This document shows positions 5,115-5,371 of a DNA stretch of 5,371 nucleotides, piece by piece. Made by a program: the position numbers and the translations under genes. The DNA comes from Planctomycetota bacterium. GTDB taxonomy: Bacteria; Planctomycetota; Phycisphaerae; UBA1845. Location: assembly GCA_022561255.1 (NCBI GenBank), contig JADFRO010000232.1, positions 1 through 5,371 of the forward strand, read 5' to 3'. Under the pieces are notes generated by a model. It was not told the origin of the DNA. It worked only from the letters and a program-made list of their open reading frames with translations, and ran no database searches. The stretch's first letter is position 1, and each line of letters starts with the position of its first letter.

Positions 5115-5371
5115 CAGCCAGCCTCCCGAACATACTCGCGAGCGGCGCCGGCGAGATCAACGATGAGTTCAACGAGGCCAGGGTCCGCGCCGATGGGTCG
5201 ATCACAGATGACGGAATGTTCGCCGATCGTCGACGAAACGGGCCACGAAACTCCTACAAAGAGCGAAGCTCCTGCGGAGGGCGAAGCTCCTGCGGAGGGC
5301 GAAGCTCCTGCGGAGGGCGAAGCTCCTGCGGAGAGCGAGGCTCCTTCCGCCACGTCCATACCAAGTCGCCG
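5114..5371 (-). CDS. C-terminal end of ORF upstream of cobA, possibly hemC
   Basis: The frame is open to the window edge, so only the last 85 residues are seen. An ATG at 5359 has no Shine-Dalgarno and is probably internal. The visible part has three sections: a short start, a low-complexity tract of Gly-Ala-Ser-Pro-Ser-Ala units, and a final 50 residues that look like a small folded domain ending in a helix. That tail (a V-x-W-P beta-like segment, then GADPGLVELIVDLAGAAREY) resembles the last strand and helix of domain 3 of hydroxymethylbilane synthase, HemC, whose C-terminus often reads as a GDP-x-Lg-x-x-x-A pattern. HemC makes the substrate of uroporphyrinogen-III synthase and is a common neighbour of cobA, to which this ORF is joined by a TGATG overlap. 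The catalytic dipyrromethane cysteine would lie outside the window. The hemC reading is tentative, and an unrelated protein remains possible. Confidence 0.6.
   Translation of the reverse strand, partial: RRLGMDVAEGASLSAGASPSAGASPSAGASPSAGASLFVGVSWPVSSTIGEHSVICDRPIGADPGLVELIVDLAGAAREYVREAG
5122..5127 (-). promoter_or_regulatory. ribosome binding site of cobA
   Basis: On the minus strand this reads GGGAGG, seven bases from the cobA ATG. It lies inside the last codons of the upstream ORF, so ribosomes finishing that ORF are in position to restart on cobA. Confidence 0.75.
5263..5334 (-). repeat. 18-bp tandem repeat, four copies, in a coding region
   Basis: The plus-strand unit gcgaagctcctgcggagg occurs at 5263-5280, 5281-5298 and 5299-5316 identically, and at 5317-5334 with one change at the last base. 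A decayed fifth copy follows (5335-5351), and a decayed flank precedes the first (about 5245-5262). Eighteen bases is six codons, so copy-number change keeps the frame; on the minus strand it encodes GASPSA units. Each copy contains CTCCTGCGGAG, a small 4-bp inverted repeat. Near-identity of the copies at the DNA level points to recent slippage. Confidence 0.9.

Noticed and set aside
5263..5334. CRISPR array
   Set aside because: Units are 18 bases and directly contiguous with no spacers, and they lie in frame within an ORF.

Overview
This is a GC-rich bacterial window with four protein-coding regions. One gene reads rightward (150-2567). A leftward block contains, in transcription order, the end of an unfinished ORF (5371-5114), cobA (5114-4347) and hisS (4251-2740). 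The two sides converge on a 172-base intergenic strip. The most likely source is a planctomycete, perhaps Phycisphaerae-like. That is an inference from the secreted ACC-type six-cysteine repeat protein and the GCGGGCTAAAGCCCGC intergenic palindrome, both of which I associate with that phylum from memory. No ribosomal marker is present to confirm it.

Region 1-149 holds a good sigma70-type promoter (TTGACC, 17-base gap, TACACT), a 9-bp stem-loop near the predicted mRNA 5' end and a perfect AGGAGG ribosome binding site. Region 150-2567 encodes an 805-residue exported protein: a 26-residue signal peptide followed by 19 tandem repeats of about 41 residues and almost nothing else. Every repeat has the same six cysteines, 114 in total. 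The repeats alternate between two subtypes, so the array appears to have grown mainly in 82-residue pairs. This is the most unusual object in the window, and its function cannot be read from the sequence.

Region 2568-2739 holds a tRNA-like relic (complementary acceptor arms and a T-arm with a TTCGAAT loop, but no credible anticodon arm) and a REP-like palindrome. Neither is a clear intrinsic terminator.

Region 2740-5371 looks like one leftward transcription unit. The upstream ORF, possibly the C-terminus of hemC, overlaps cobA by one base (TGATG), so the two are probably translationally coupled. cobA makes precorrin-2, the branch point to siroheme and cobalamin. hisS follows after a gap of about 95 bases. 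It encodes a histidyl-tRNA synthetase with the signature motifs of the divergent alphaproteobacterial class rather than the E. coli class, which has consequences for how the host's tRNA-His is recognised. The upstream ORF carries an in-frame 18-base tandem repeat encoding Gly-Ala-Ser-Pro-Ser-Ala units.
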